Positions 20,317-33,500 of a stretch of 64,000 bases of DNA are shown piece by piece. The notes beneath the pieces were generated by a model. The model was not told the DNA's origin, did not search any database, and was given only the letters and a program-made list of their open reading frames with translations. A program made the translations under genes and the position numbers. Numbering within the stretch: the first letter of the stretch is position 1; every line of letters starts with the position of its first letter. This DNA is from Camarhynchus parvulus (taxonomy: Eukaryota; Chordata; Aves; Passeriformes; Thraupidae): the NCBI RefSeq assembly GCF_901933205.1, contig NC_044573.1:32237493-32301492 (forward strand), given 5' to 3'.

Positions 20317-23300
20317 TAAATTGCCATCCTCCTTTGTCAGTCCTAGTTACTTGGTTCTTCCTAGCCTGGTCTGCTACTGTCTTGCCTGTTTAATATTCCA
20401 CTTAAGTATAACAAGAGATGAAACATCCAAGATGCCTGTATCCTCCAGGAGTCAGCACTACTGATGGGAATACTTGTGTTAGCTGTTTATAAGCAATGAG
20501 CTAAACAGGGCTATAAAGAGGAGAGGGAGCAGGAGGGAAACTGTTGTGACTTCTCTTAATTTGCTGTTCTTTTTATCAGCAAAGGAAATAAATTTTGTAG
20601 CTTTCCTACTCCAAACCCATGTGCTCTGGGTAATACAAATTGTTTCAATAAGCACACACTGCTAAGGCCTAGATAAGGGTTATTTCTGTGCCTGAAATAT
20701 CAAGGACTAGAGTGTGCTATGTGGAAAGCTGGTGTGGAATCAGGCTGCTGAGGAAGTTGTGTGTAGTAATGCGCATGGGTGACACTGATAAATGGCTCCT
20801 CTAAGCAGGCATCTGCAGCAAATTGTCACATTGAGACTTCCCAGCATACCCTAGACCTCTGCATGAATGAAATCTCTGTTGTGCCATTATTTACCCACCT
20901 CCATATGAAATGAGAGGATAGGATTCATTGCTTCAGTGCAGCTTTTATATGAGTTTGCTCTCTTTATGTACGTATGTGCGTATAGATTTCTTTTCCTGCA
21001 CTTTCTGCAGCAATGGCTGCAGAACTCCTGGTGTTCTCTCACTGGGATTAGACATACAGCTTTCTGAAATGGATAAAATGGCTTTCAGGGTAAAGGATGG
21101 GTCTTCTACATCTAAAAACCTAAAATGAAATGTGTTTTATTTATTCTGGTTTTTGACTAGACACATGTATAATTAAAGGTAAATAATAAGCATGGTTTGG
21201 TTTCTGTTGATTTATTTTGTTTGTGGCTGTTTTAGTAGAGGTTGCGGTGGCTGGAAAAGGGAACAGCTTGGATTGTTTTCCTTTTTTGACGAGTCATAAT
21301 TACTGTCTTCAAAAGGCAGTGGGATAGTTTTCAAATCTATTTTGCACTGAAGGAAAGCCTAATCTTTTCCTTGTTTCCAGTTATCACTGTACATCACTGA
21401 TTCATGACAAGAATCAGACTTGCTTTTTGCCTTTCTTAAACACATTTTTTTTTTCTCTGTCTTTGAGGTGATTTTCCAGGATAACTTATCATTGAAACTC
21501 TGGTAATTTAAGATTTGATGGAAAGGTCTCTTGAGATCAGGGTAGAATTTCTGGCCAACCTAGGAAAAAAAAAAAGGCAATTTTTTGTAGTTAGCATATA
21601 TTCCCAGCACATAAAGATCCCGATAAGTTCCCCCCTCTTCTTAATTCCAGCCAATACGTCAAGCTTTAGGGCTCTAAGCAGCTGTGACTTTACCGGCAAG
21701 GATATAAAATGATAACCTCTGATGCAGCAGCAGCTGTGTCAGGCCTGAAGGACTAAGCACTTACACAAAACTTAGCTACTGGATTACACTAACAAGCACC
21801 TTAGCCGAAGTTTGCCTTCACGGTGAGGTGCAGAAATCTGACAGGGAGTTTGGGTGCAGCTGAGGTGAGGATGGATGTCCTGTCCCACCACCCTGCTGTG
21901 GTGTTGATGGCTGTCTCCTGCTATCTGCTCCACCCTGCTGCTGTAGCTCTCTTAAATTGTTGCTTCATTATTGAAGCCCCTAGCTTCTTGCTGTTTTAGC
22001 CTTTGCCCTCGGGCTATTTCTGTATGTCTTGCTGGCTTTCAGTAAAAATGTTGAATATTTGCTGGTGAGGTAGAATGGGACTTTGCACAACTAATTTTCC
22101 ATAGGTAAAGGCCTTTTTTAATCATTTGGTGGAAGAGGACAGATGTTCTTAGAGGCAGTTAGGTGGTTTGTAATATTAAGATGCTCACAGGAGTCACAGG
22201 ATTTCACACAACTGCGAGTATTCACACCAACCACTACCAAAGAAAGTACATAGATCTCAGCTGAGTGAAATGTTTGCCTCTTCTGTTTTTACAGCTGAGA
22301 AGAGTTACAGAGCAATGTGGTGAACTTATTAGTTGCATAAAATGGTGTCCAGGGTTCTTACCTGCTTGTGATGTTGACTAATAGATTTTTCCCTTTCTTG
22401 CTAATGTTGGTCATCCCATTCTCCAGCAGTTCCATGCTGACGAGGTATTTGCTTTCCTGGACTTGTGCGCATTTCAAAGCTGTCAGCCTTAAAGGAATTG
22501 GACTATGGCAGTTGAATATATTGTAACTAATTACCCAGGTACAAGAAAAATTTATTTGGAAAGACCTTGACTTCTGATTCTTTGTCTGGTACCAGAAATT
22601 GGCTGCTAGTTTAGCAACAACAACAAAGTTGCTAATGGGGTTAGGTGTGTTTTGTGTGATTCTTTTTCAAGAGTGTGTTTATTAATTCTTTCTTCCTACC
22701 TTGGACAGTTCATGTCTATGAATAATTTAATTGTCCTTGGCTGTTTGCTGGTATGAATGGCATTAGGCATTTTGTATTCACGTAATATTTGTTAATGTTT
22801 CTTTTGTATTCTGCCTGCCTCTCTGCCTTTCCAGAGATCAAATGGATGATGCAAGACTTGACAGCATATAAATGCTGCATCAGGAAGAACAGAAAAGGAG
22901 GCCTTTATTATTTAATTAGTTAGAACATTAATTGGAATAGATTCTTCAGTGTTTTTCTTTTCAGTGGAGAAGTAAATGTTTGTGTAAGTGTTTTCCTACT
23001 TTTTGTAAAGTTTGTCATGAGAACATGTCTAGAATTTACAAGTAACAGTTTGTATTGTCTTACATGATATCTCAAATATGTTCCACCTCTGTTTTCTTTC
23101 CCTAGACATTCTTTTATACTTTCATTATTCACAAGTTTTAAACTGCAAAAATATTAGTTTTTGGATTTTAATTCTGTCTTCATTGAGGATTGTATTGCTT
23201 TAACTGGTGTTGTCATGATACTCATTAAGCAAAAAAAAGGCATCTATAAATTTTTTGTTCCCATCCTTTCTGATCCAAACATAAGCATCTTTGAGGTATT

Positions 23301-26300
23301 TATTAGATGCTGTTAGTAACCCACATGAGCCTTGGGTTGAGACCCTGAGAACAGTAGGCACAAAGCACTGAAATACTGTTGTCTGCAGTTTTGCCAGGCG
23401 ACTGGGAAACCAGGTTAATGCTTTATTGCAATTCTATGGCGTGATCTCACTGTCTCTTTCTGACAAAGTTTCATCTCGCAGAAAAAACCCCATGCTAAGA
23501 AAAGAAATAAAAATATTTTCTACCATGGGTTATTTGTTTAATGCCTTCTTTCCTCTGGCTGTTACGTTAATAGTAACTTTTAAGGGTAATACTGGAGTTT
23601 ATCATCCATGATTAAAGAGTGTTGGAATGTATGTTGCTGCTTTAACAGCCTTCACTTTTGTAGCTATTTTGCACAAGTTCTCCTGAGTTCCTCAAAACTG
23701 TCTTCATGTATTTCTTGTGGTGCCTACCAGAGTCTACTACATTATGCCGGGCTTCATACAAATGTTGCATGTCCCTTTAGGCAGCAGAGGGTCTTTAAAG
23801 GTGCTTCCGATGGTGGCTGCCTCGAATGCAGAGGAATAATTTCCCCAAAGCCAGCCCCAGTGTTGGTTAGCATGTATGTGCTGGCTTTGCTTGGCCTTTA
23901 GAGTCCTGCCCTGCAGCTCTGGCTGGTGGGTGAGCTGGGTGTCAGTGCTGCAGTGTCCCCCGAGGGAGGTGCTTGGAGACACCGTGCTCAGTGTGGGCAG
24001 TGCTGGCTGTACTACCTCTTTGTCTGTGGAATGGCTTGTTAGGCTGCCTTTAACTGGAACCATCTGTGGCAACCTGCATGCTCTGTTATAATACTGTTTT
24101 TATGTCAGACCCCCAGTGGCATGCTGTGAGAGAGCTGGAGACCAGCATGGGAATTAAGGGAGAAAGTCCACGGGAAACACATTGCAGTGCACGTACAACT
24201 AACTGGAAAATAATTATGCTCATTGTTAACTGTACATCCCACACCGGACCCCATCAGTGTTTTTATTCTGTCAGCTGTAGTGACTCTGAAATGGCAGGGT
24301 GTAAAACAAGGGTGAAATGCATCTGTAGTTGTTCCAGTGTTTGTTAAAGGCCTCCCTTCTCTTGGGTGAAGCAATATTGGCCTTGGTGCTTCCCTTTCTC
24401 ATTGTCTCTTGAAGGATCCATTCAGGCATTCTGTTACAGCACCCAAAACATAGTTGCTAATTGGCTTACAGCTCTGTCCTTTCTTTACATACTGCTGTTT
24501 CTCTTCCTATAACCAGGAAACATACTGTATACCTCTTCCCTTTTAAAAACTTCTATGCTTTTTTAACCTCTCTACCCCATTTTCTTTTCCCTTTTGATAA
24601 TTTTATTTTCCCTAACTAATGGCTCACCTGGACAGGATTGCTGCTGGCTCTGTGATTATAGCAATTAACTCTAACCCTAAGGAAGTGGCTTGCTGTGTTG
24701 CCTGGCAGCCAGGGTCTGCAGGAGCTGGTAAAAAAGAACAGATCACACTTCACTTTACTTTCGTTTTAATCTCATTATTGATTTTTCAAGGAAAGCAGCT
24801 TACCATGAAGGATCTTGTCCGTTTTCAGGTTGGCTAAGTTACTCCAAAATCTGTTGACTTGACTAGTTTTTCAGAGTTGCTGTGAATTTCTTACAAGTTA
24901 TAGCAAACCACAGTGGGTTGGTTGTTCTGTAAACAGAGCTTCTTAACAGGGTTAAAGGAATTGAGGACTACAGTGGGCAATACTGCCATAACAGCATTTT
25001 CTTCTGCATGTTAGACTTGATTCTACAGTGGTGTTTAGCAGTGCCTTAGTGTTGGCTTTCACTTGGTGGTATAGAATAAAGAAAATCCAGTTTTAAGTGA
25101 AGTTAGGGCCTTGGGAATACGGTGTTGTCTTTAGCAAGCTTGCTCACACATGAGTAACTAACACCAGATGTGTAAGCAAGAGCTTTGAATGTTGGAATTG
25201 AGCAGAGTGTGTGTAGGTATCTGAAAGCAGGCCTCACTCTGTGCACCAGGTGCTATCAAAGAGCACCTCTCAACTAACATCAGAGGCAATAATGTGAACA
25301 AGCTGTCTGAACTGGGGTGGCATGGCACAATTAAATCTTTGTAGGGCTAACCTCAGCCTGCTGAATTGGCTGCATGAGAGGTAGATCTGCCTACAAACAA
25401 ACGCAGGGCTAATAAACCTACAACTTGTTTTTGTACCTTCATAGCCCCCATAATCATTCTTTTGCCCAGATGGAAAATTCAAACCAAGCTCACAGTTACT
25501 CAGTCCAGCCTCCACTTCAAAGCAGGGTGGACCTCAGTGTTAAATCAGCTTGTTCTGGGGCTCATGCAGTGAAATGATAAACGTCTACAAGACCAGATAT
25601 TGTACAGCCTCTTGTACCTCTGTTGCCCTTGCTTTTGCAATCCTGTGCGCATTCTTGCCCTGTCTCATGCCAGCATTTACTTTTCTCATCTCTTGGTGAA
25701 CTTGTTAAGGAACGAACATGGCAAAATCAAACCCTTCCCCAAACTCATGGTACTGGCAAAAAAGGAGCTGAATGTATTAAATGTTGCTCAATAAATCAGA
25801 CCTTGTTTCGCCTATGATCTCTTTCAGTCTGGAGGTATTTGTGTTTTTTAGAGCCAAATTTACACCCAGCTGACTGATCAAGACATGAACTGCCCGTCTT
25901 ATATCACTATGCGCAAGCACTATGATTCTACTTAGAGCCACTGGCAAGCAATTTTTTTTTTCTTTTCCCCCACCGTATATGAGTGCACGATGAAAAAACA
26001 TGCTTGTGTAACTAGAGGGGAAAAAGCCAGCCTTTTCACAAACTGCAGTCTTAGTTATTACACTTCTGCTAGCATTCCTCATGGTATTTTGTTGGGTTAC
26101 TATTTTTTTTTTAAGGTGATAGAAAGACAATCAATTTAAATGAGAATGCCTACCCTTAGAATTGGTGTGAAGGCAGTGAATTTGTATGGCAATGCAAGTA
26201 GATGGACAAGGGCAGTACTGACAGTAGCAGTTTAAATGTAGTGTTTTGTGCTTTACTGAAGTGTGGTTGTGGGCGACCACTTGCAGTGACAAACAGTGGA

Positions 26301-26504
26301 TTATATATCATCTAATCAAAGAAACTCTAAAAGAAGGAAAAAGGTGCTTGAAATCCATAAATGGGTCTTACAGACATATCTGAGTTCTCTCCCTGCACGT
26401 GCTGAAAAGATGGAATTTAACCCTGCTGAGACCAAGGTGTTTGTGCTGGGCTGTACTGGTGTCCTTACCAGGCAGTCCAACGCAGCAAGCTTCTTTTCTG
26501 CAGC

Positions 26505-26534
26505 TGTACAACATGCAGATCTGCATGTTGTACA
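26505..26534. repeat. perfect 30-bp palindrome
   Basis: The left half TGTACAACATGCAGA (26505-26519) is followed directly by its exact reverse complement (26520-26534), with no spacer and an AGATCT centre. The symmetry breaks at the next pair (C against T). It lies in plain intron with no recognised repeat around it. Confidence 0.95.
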
Positions 26535-29500
26535 TGTCTTTAACCTGATCTGCTTTTACCGTGGCTAAACAGCCTCTGCCTGCCTTTGGGAGGGAGTGTG
26601 GGTCTTGTCCAGGTTCTCTGTTTCTGGTCAGCACAGGCAGTGAGCCATTAAGCTCCTCTAGAGCACGTCCCTGTGCTGTTCAGGGCTTCAAGCCTGGTGC
26701 TGTTGATTGTCTTTCTTGTAATTCAGCTGTGGTGGACAAAAGAACTAAGTGCAAGTCCCTTGGCTGTCACTACCAATCATACTTTGGGGTTTAGTACAAT
26801 ACAAAGGTGCTTTTCCCTGTTTGAGGTATTTAATCAAGTTGGAGGAATCCTAGGAATAGAGTAAACACTGATTGAATTCCTTTGCACTTCCCTTTTGTTA
26901 ACATTTCTGTCCTATACAACCAGTAACTGTCTCAGCTTCCCCTCTTTTAAAATTAAAAAAAGCTATTTTGAAAGCTTACAAAAACTCCAAAGTTTCTTTG
27001 AGCAGCCCTCTTGGTAAAAATAAAATCATACCTCTAATTGTCAAATTTTAAAGAGATAATGGGAGTAACCTCATACCTGGCTGCCAGACACTGAGCTAGT
27101 ATCCTTTTAACTTAAAATGATTCTGAACTTGGTCTACCCTGGTCTATTTCAAGACACAAATACCAAAGCTCACTTACTGCAATTGTCTCTTGAGCCAAAA
27201 GAGTAACTAGGGAGTGGCAAGGTAGAAATGAGCCCTGACAGTGGCTTTCCCTTTCTGAGTGGGTATTGGTTCTCCCACCACTGCAGGAACACACATGGAA
27301 AGGAATATGGATGCTAGGTACCCACTTTTTACCTGGGCAAATCCTCTAGAGGCTGGTTGCCTGGGTTTGCTGGCCAAATTGACTGGTGGTGTTTTGATTC
27401 TACAAGTGGCTGCTGTCTGGCACTGTGAGAGCTTGGCAAGCATGTGTGATGGAGAAAGAAATGGCCAGAGAAGGAGAAAAATCCACCCCAAGTTTTAATT
27501 TGTTGCTGTCAGTTTCTAATGTCTTTTGAGCTGCCTCCTTGTAGCAATTGAAATCATATTTAATAGGAACCATTCCATGTTCAGACAGTTTAATTATTCA
27601 AAATGCATTAAGACTTTTTAAATATCTGGACAGCTTCTAGTAATAAATGCATTAGTTCAGTTTTCAAAGTGCACCCAAATAATTCACAAGTATTAATGAA
27701 TTATCCTGCAGGCTTTTGTCTGCCCTGGGGGATATATGACTAGAGATCAAAGGCATGGAGGAGTGAAATGACTTGCCACAGTCACAGAGAGCACGATAGT
27801 GTGATTCCCAGGACCTGTGTTTTAAGGACAAAAAAGCAATGTGTCACAGTGAATAGTTCCTAAACTTCTACATGAAAGGTGAAAATCTTTTTACAGTAGC
27901 ATAGAAAAATCTGATGGCCTTGAACAAACTGTGTTACCTACAAGTTATTTTTGCCTTTTTTTGCCCTGACTCCTTTGTGACTCTACTAAGAATGTAAATT
28001 CTCATTGGGAAAAAACTGTCACTTGTACAGTGCATGGCATAAGGGATCTTCACACTTTTTAGTTATTGTTTTTAGCTGTTGCCTCTAAGTACTACCAGAA
28101 TGTGAAACATAAAATAAACGTAGAAAGATATTTTGTGTAATGTTATTTTGTTTTACTTTCCTTAATGTATTTTTTTGCATTGCTGTTTAGCACTGTGGGT
28201 GTCTATAGTGCTTTTGTTTGCCATAAAGCTATATTCTACATACTTGCATAGAATATTACTTTCTCTGGTCTAGTTGCTGCTGTCATACAAATTAAATGCT
28301 CAAACAGTGGTCTATTTCACCCTCTCTCACTTACCCACCTCTTATTCTGAATTATGAAAGAGGCAGGTAGATGTGAATTACCTACTCTTGCTCTGTGGTT
28401 TCTTTTTTTTTTTATACACGGCGTATAAATGCGCTGACAAATTTAAATTAGCCTCAACAGTAATTTACTGTTGGACCAGGATCCACTCTACCCTAGTGTA
28501 TCCTGTAAAGAAAGAAGAACGTGTTAATGTCACAAACACTTCCTCTCTTTAAGGGCTCTGTAGTTTTAAGCAGCATGGTTGCCTGTGTAATGCTTGCTGA
28601 CACTCACAATTTTGTCTTCTAATTGTAGCAGGGGAAAATACAACCCCTGTCAGAGTCAGTGGTGGGTCAATGGAGAACAAAGGCAGCAATCAATCCATGG
28701 CCTAATTAAAGGCAATGGTGCCAGGAAATGATAGGGAATTCAACATCCTGCCACTCAAACGTCCCTAATTGGACTAGTGTTCTTTATAAACTGCCCTGTG
28801 CCCCACTCCATATTGCCCCAGCTATGATATCTCACTCTGTGCTGTTTTGCTTTGCTCTGGAGTTCAAGGCAGAGCTGGATAGAGGATTGATTAGCAGCGA
28901 TTGCTGTCAGTTTATGCTCTTTCACTTCACTCTTTTTGGTAAAGGATCAGTTTCTGAACAATGGTTATAAGCCAGTCAACACCCTACCAATAGTTGTTAA
29001 GCTCACAAAAAGGGATGAGGCAGCTCAAAGAGGAATATTATAAGTCTGCTGCTGTTCTCAGGCTGTTTAAATGAGAGTGTAATAGGGGAAATGGTACGTT
29101 TGGATGTAGGAGGTGACTTTGGTTCATTAATGATTTCATTTGAAGTGTTGTAGTCTCTACTTGATGAGATTAAAGTCCCTCTCAAGAACTTGAGACAAGA
29201 AGAGGAGTTTAAACAGCCAGTATTTGTGACCAAGGAACAAAATTGCTTTCTGCATCCATAGATGCATTTTACACACCTGATAAAGTGTAGCAGTTGCTGC
29301 AGGAATCTGAGGAAAAATCTTACAAACCCTTTATGACTTCTCCATAAGTGTAAAGCCAATAAATAGATGTTAACATGAGTTGTGCAGCATGTTCTAGTTA
29401 AGTAATTGTAAACTGAAGTTAAAATGCAGATGCTTCTGCAGAGCATCTTAAGTGCAGAAAAGAAATCCTAGTGGAATCTTCAGTAGCTTTGCAGAGAAAT

Positions 29501-29905
29501 ATGTTTTGAGCATAATTTTGAGACTAATTGTACTTCTGCAGAAATGTTTTCTCCAACACTTGTCTATTGGACTCTTCTGTACAATGGTGAGAAATAGTAA
29601 ATTCTTTCTTTCACCTTGAGAAAAACCTGCTTGGGAATGTAGTGGAAAAATATCAAGATCTAATGCTTTTGTCTGGACATGAAGATCTACAGCTGGAGAC
29701 AGGGAGAAGATTGTGGGTGGTAAATTATAGCAAGTCAGGGTTGCTATACAGTTGACAGTACCATGCTATATAGTTGATTTGATTCTGAATTTTTGCAGTT
29801 TTATCACTCCTGCACATCCCTCCTCAGCTGTATAATAAGATGTCATAGCACAAGATAGTCAACAGTAATTCCATGAACTTCAGTGGAATGTTGCACATGT
29901 AACAT

Positions 29906-30581
29906 TGTTATGATTCAATTAATGAGAGATGCCTCTGCCTGAATTAAGGTGCAAACGAGACCAAATGCTGAAGCCAATAGTAAAGATTTTATTTAGCAAT
30001 GAATGTGGGGTAGAGAGAAAAAGAAATGTGGGGTGGGTGGGGAGAGAGAGGTGTCAATGAAGTAGAAGATGGTCGGCACCTGTGGATCCGGTGGCATCCT
30101 GTTGCTTTTCTTTCATCCTAGACTTCTTGGTGGTGGAGATCCTGAGGTTGTTCAAAGTTTTTTGCTATTAATACATTTTAACAGAGGAATTTAATGCTCA
30201 TTGGCTACACAGTTCTGTAATGCTAATCGGTCCCCATGTTCAGCTTTTCTTTCTTTTGGGTTGCTGGGTTTCTAGGGTCAGTGGGAGTGAGTTGGTGGTT
30301 GTGATCTCCCCCGGACAGAATTACATTTTACACAGTCAGAGCTGATTCAGCATAGTTGCTGTGTTGGCTTTCCTTGTGGCCCATAAATTCTGCATTTTTT
30401 TCTGTCCATTATCAGCGATACATTCTTCTCCCCCAGCTTTGTTAACCTCCCCCTAGGTCTGAGATAACACCTAGACAATAGTACTACCTTTAATCCCAAG
30501 TTCCTGCTGTGGGGCCTTATCTTACAGTCCAAGTTCCCTTATGTGCTTATCTCATGGCAAAGTCCTTCTGTGGCCTTAACA
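29906..30581 (-). mobile_element. LTR-like retroviral element (about 676 bp), no clear target duplication
   Basis: The segment begins TGTTATGATTCAATTA and ends GGCCTTAACA, so the termini form a short TGTTA...TAACA inverted pair. Read on the minus strand it has LTR order: a long U3-like part, then AATAAA (complement of 29988-29993), then a GC-poor end. The text resembles a passerine ERV LTR with the block CCAATAGTAAAGATTTTATTTA. The immediate flanks (AACAT and GTGTT) do not match, so the target-site duplication is lost or my borders are slightly wrong. No internal viral genes flank it. The + frames in it are meaningless. Confidence 0.65.
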
Positions 30582-33500
30582 GTGTTTGAGATGGGCAGCT
30601 GCACTTTCTGGGTCCCCATCCATATGCCAGCATATTTTTGAAGGGCTGGGCTGCAGGTTAGGCTGTGGCACTGATGTGCCCCTGGCAGAGCTGAGCCAGA
30701 AGCCTTCTCCTGGGCCAGCTGCCCATCAGTCAGTAGAACATGTGCTTGTTCAGTTTGCTCAGGAATGTGAATGCTGTATACAGTTCACACAGGGATGGTT
30801 CCCTGGAAATGAAATGATTTGTGATATTTTTGTTTTGTTTTCAGAGAAATTGCAGGAATTATAACCGCATCTGTCTAGCTGCTCATTGAGCTATTTAAGT
30901 GAGCTACCCCTGTAACTCTTATTTCCTGAGTGTTTTTTATCTGGGAGTTGGATGCCACTGAGTAAGAGGTATTCTTCATTGTGAAGTGGAAAGACCATTA
31001 TAAAACAGTATTTAAAATACAGATAAATGCAAGCTACACTGTTTGTGTTAATTGTGTGGTTTTTTTCACTCCAGGGCTCTGTAAAATTTTAGGAAAAATT
31101 TAATTTTATATATAGATGAAATAGATCTGAGGTAACTAGATCGTCTCTGGACACAAAAGAGGCCAGTCTCAGTTTTTTTTCCCCATGTCCACTGTACCTG
31201 ACTGCAGAATAAAGTCTTCAGATGAAAAGGCACTGAAGGAAGCACTGAGTAACTTTTTTTCCTGTTTTCTGGTAAAAACTAGTGCTGATGACACTTCTAA
31301 ACACCTTTAAATTATGCAAGTCTAAAAGCAACAAAGCAGTTTTTTTCTGTACCAACAAATTTGAGTGGAGTTTTCTTGTACCTAATCACAGTAATGAAAG
31401 TTAATCCAAGTTTGGACTTCAAGCCATTTGAAGAATGACTAATAAACATAACTAATGAGTGGCCTCTCTGTGTGTGTATTAGAAACAGGATTTCTTTGTA
31501 TGCTACTTAAAAAACTTGGAAATGTCTCAGTTGCCTGTTATAGAAGGTGTGAAAAACTCTCCACAGACTTGCCTGTCTCCTAAGCAGCCCAGCCCCCTGC
31601 AAATTATACACCTTGCAGGGAAGCATTATTAATTCCAGTGGAATGGCCTGTGGCACTGAGCAAACCTGTTTATAGTCCTTCAGCACTCTGATATTGCCTA
31701 TACTCCTAACAGGAAGGATCCAGAGGCGTGTAGAGGGGGAGAAATGGATCCATATTTCAGTGTGAGTAGTACTTTGAAAAAAGAACAGCAACTGTTCCTT
31801 GTTAAATATCTACAGTTTAACTCTGTCTAGTGGCAGAGGAGTTTTATAATTTTTTGCAAATTAAAAAAACGCCAAAAACTAAAAATTAATAATATATCTA
31901 CCCAACCGGCCAGTTGCCAAAGATGGGGGCTGTTTTTTTTTTAATCTGCATTGTTTTCTGATAAACTAAGTTCTTCAGATCCATGAACCTCCTCTCATAA
32001 AAAAAAAAACCAACAAAACAAACCAAATATGGTGGGGGGAGGGAAGCCAAGACCAAACCATAATGAAATCATCATGTTGTATCCCAAGCTGTCAAAGGCT
32101 GGTATGTCATTATTTATCTTCTTAGGCTGATGAGTTTATTACTGTTTTTGTGTGCCGTAACAGATTGCCATGTACTGGGACCTAATAGATGCATATTATA
32201 TTTTTGTGTCTCTATATTTTGTGTATTATTTATACATATAACATATATACGTTACTTAGCTGCAGATCTAGCTGAGTAGCAAGTTTCTTTGAGCAGAAGG
32301 ACCAGCTAAATTCTGAGCTCTTTCTAGTTGGCAGGTCAATAACAGCTCTGCTTCTATCTGGCAAGATAAGTTTTCCCCAGCCTCATTCTGTTTTCCTTCT
32401 GTGCAGTGTGTAGGAGATGGGTTTGAATCACAAGACTGGCGGATGTATCCTATAGAATGCACCCCAAGATGCAAACCTGTGTAAATTCTCCTAAACTTGG
32501 TGCAGAGAGTAATGGTGGAGTAAAACAGGATGAGTAGGTTTTTGGGTAGACTTCAAGAGGATTTGTCAGCCTCAAATGGAGAATTTCCTCTGGCTTTTGA
32601 GCTGATAGAGTACTTCAGTTGCAACTGAGTTTTTCTTGTGCAGTAGTTCAAAGGCATCCAGATTACAGCTAGTCCTTGTTATTACTTGTAATCTTTATAT
32701 GTTAATTAAATCAGAAAGCCTTCTGATGAAGTGATGATTTTTCATCATCAATCTGCATCTGAGTCACTGCACAATATTTGTTTGATACCTGCCATTGTTT
32801 TATGGCATTAGCAAGAATAATTCTTTCAAAAGAGTCCAGCTGCTTTCTGCTGTTGCCAAGTCACCAGTTGCACTTCAAATTACACTTTGACTGTTCATAT
32901 GAAAGTTGGGATTGTAACTGAGTCCTCTGTGGGCCGGTGGCTGTTTACCCCTGTTTTGGCCCTGAGTGGAAGTGGGCAAATGAGAAATTTTCAGTGGCAG
33001 AGTGTGTCAAGTATGGACCAAGGACTTTGCATGCCAGCGCTTGACCTCGTGCCAGATGTACGTGTTGGAATGCTATTCAGACAGGGTTAACTTATGCCTA
33101 CCTTCTTCTGAAATATTCTTTTTGAATTGGCATCACTGACAAAATTGGTATCTTCTTTCTCATATGTATTCAGATTTCCACTGCATGCCTCCTAACCTGT
33201 AGCCATCCCTGAGCTTTTAACAGCTCATCTGATTACAATAATGTTTCTCCTTTCAGTTGTTTTTGCATTAAAAGTCAGTATTTGCTGACACCTACACAAC
33301 ATTCAAAGCTGAAATTCATTGGTGTGAGCCATGAACACTTGATGTCTGTCAGATGCAGCAGGGCATTAATTACAGGAAAATGACAGACTCCTTAACAATG
33401 TTGTTGTATTTTGAAGGGTGAACTTAATGTTATCTAGTGTCTTACATGAGATTGTCCTGTTCATAATAGGTTAGGGGAAGAAAAAATACAGCTCATTGAA

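Larger units (their letters stand above)
16477..29905 (+). other. KIF26B intron 2, second part
   Basis: About 13.4 kb of AT-rich intron with no supported exon. Short open frames occur on both strands, but none shows a recognisable domain. Contents worth marking are two perfect hairpins (18966-18998 and 20292-20316), a 30-bp palindrome (26505-26534), poly-T or poly-A runs near 18948, 21443, 21565 and 25951, and AT-rich blocks near 19200-19345 and 27560-27720 that resemble conserved elements. Confidence 0.55.

Noticed and set aside
26505..26534. The palindrome as a microRNA hairpin
   Set aside because: It has no loop and the symmetry stops at 15 bp per arm, which does not give a precursor-like structure.
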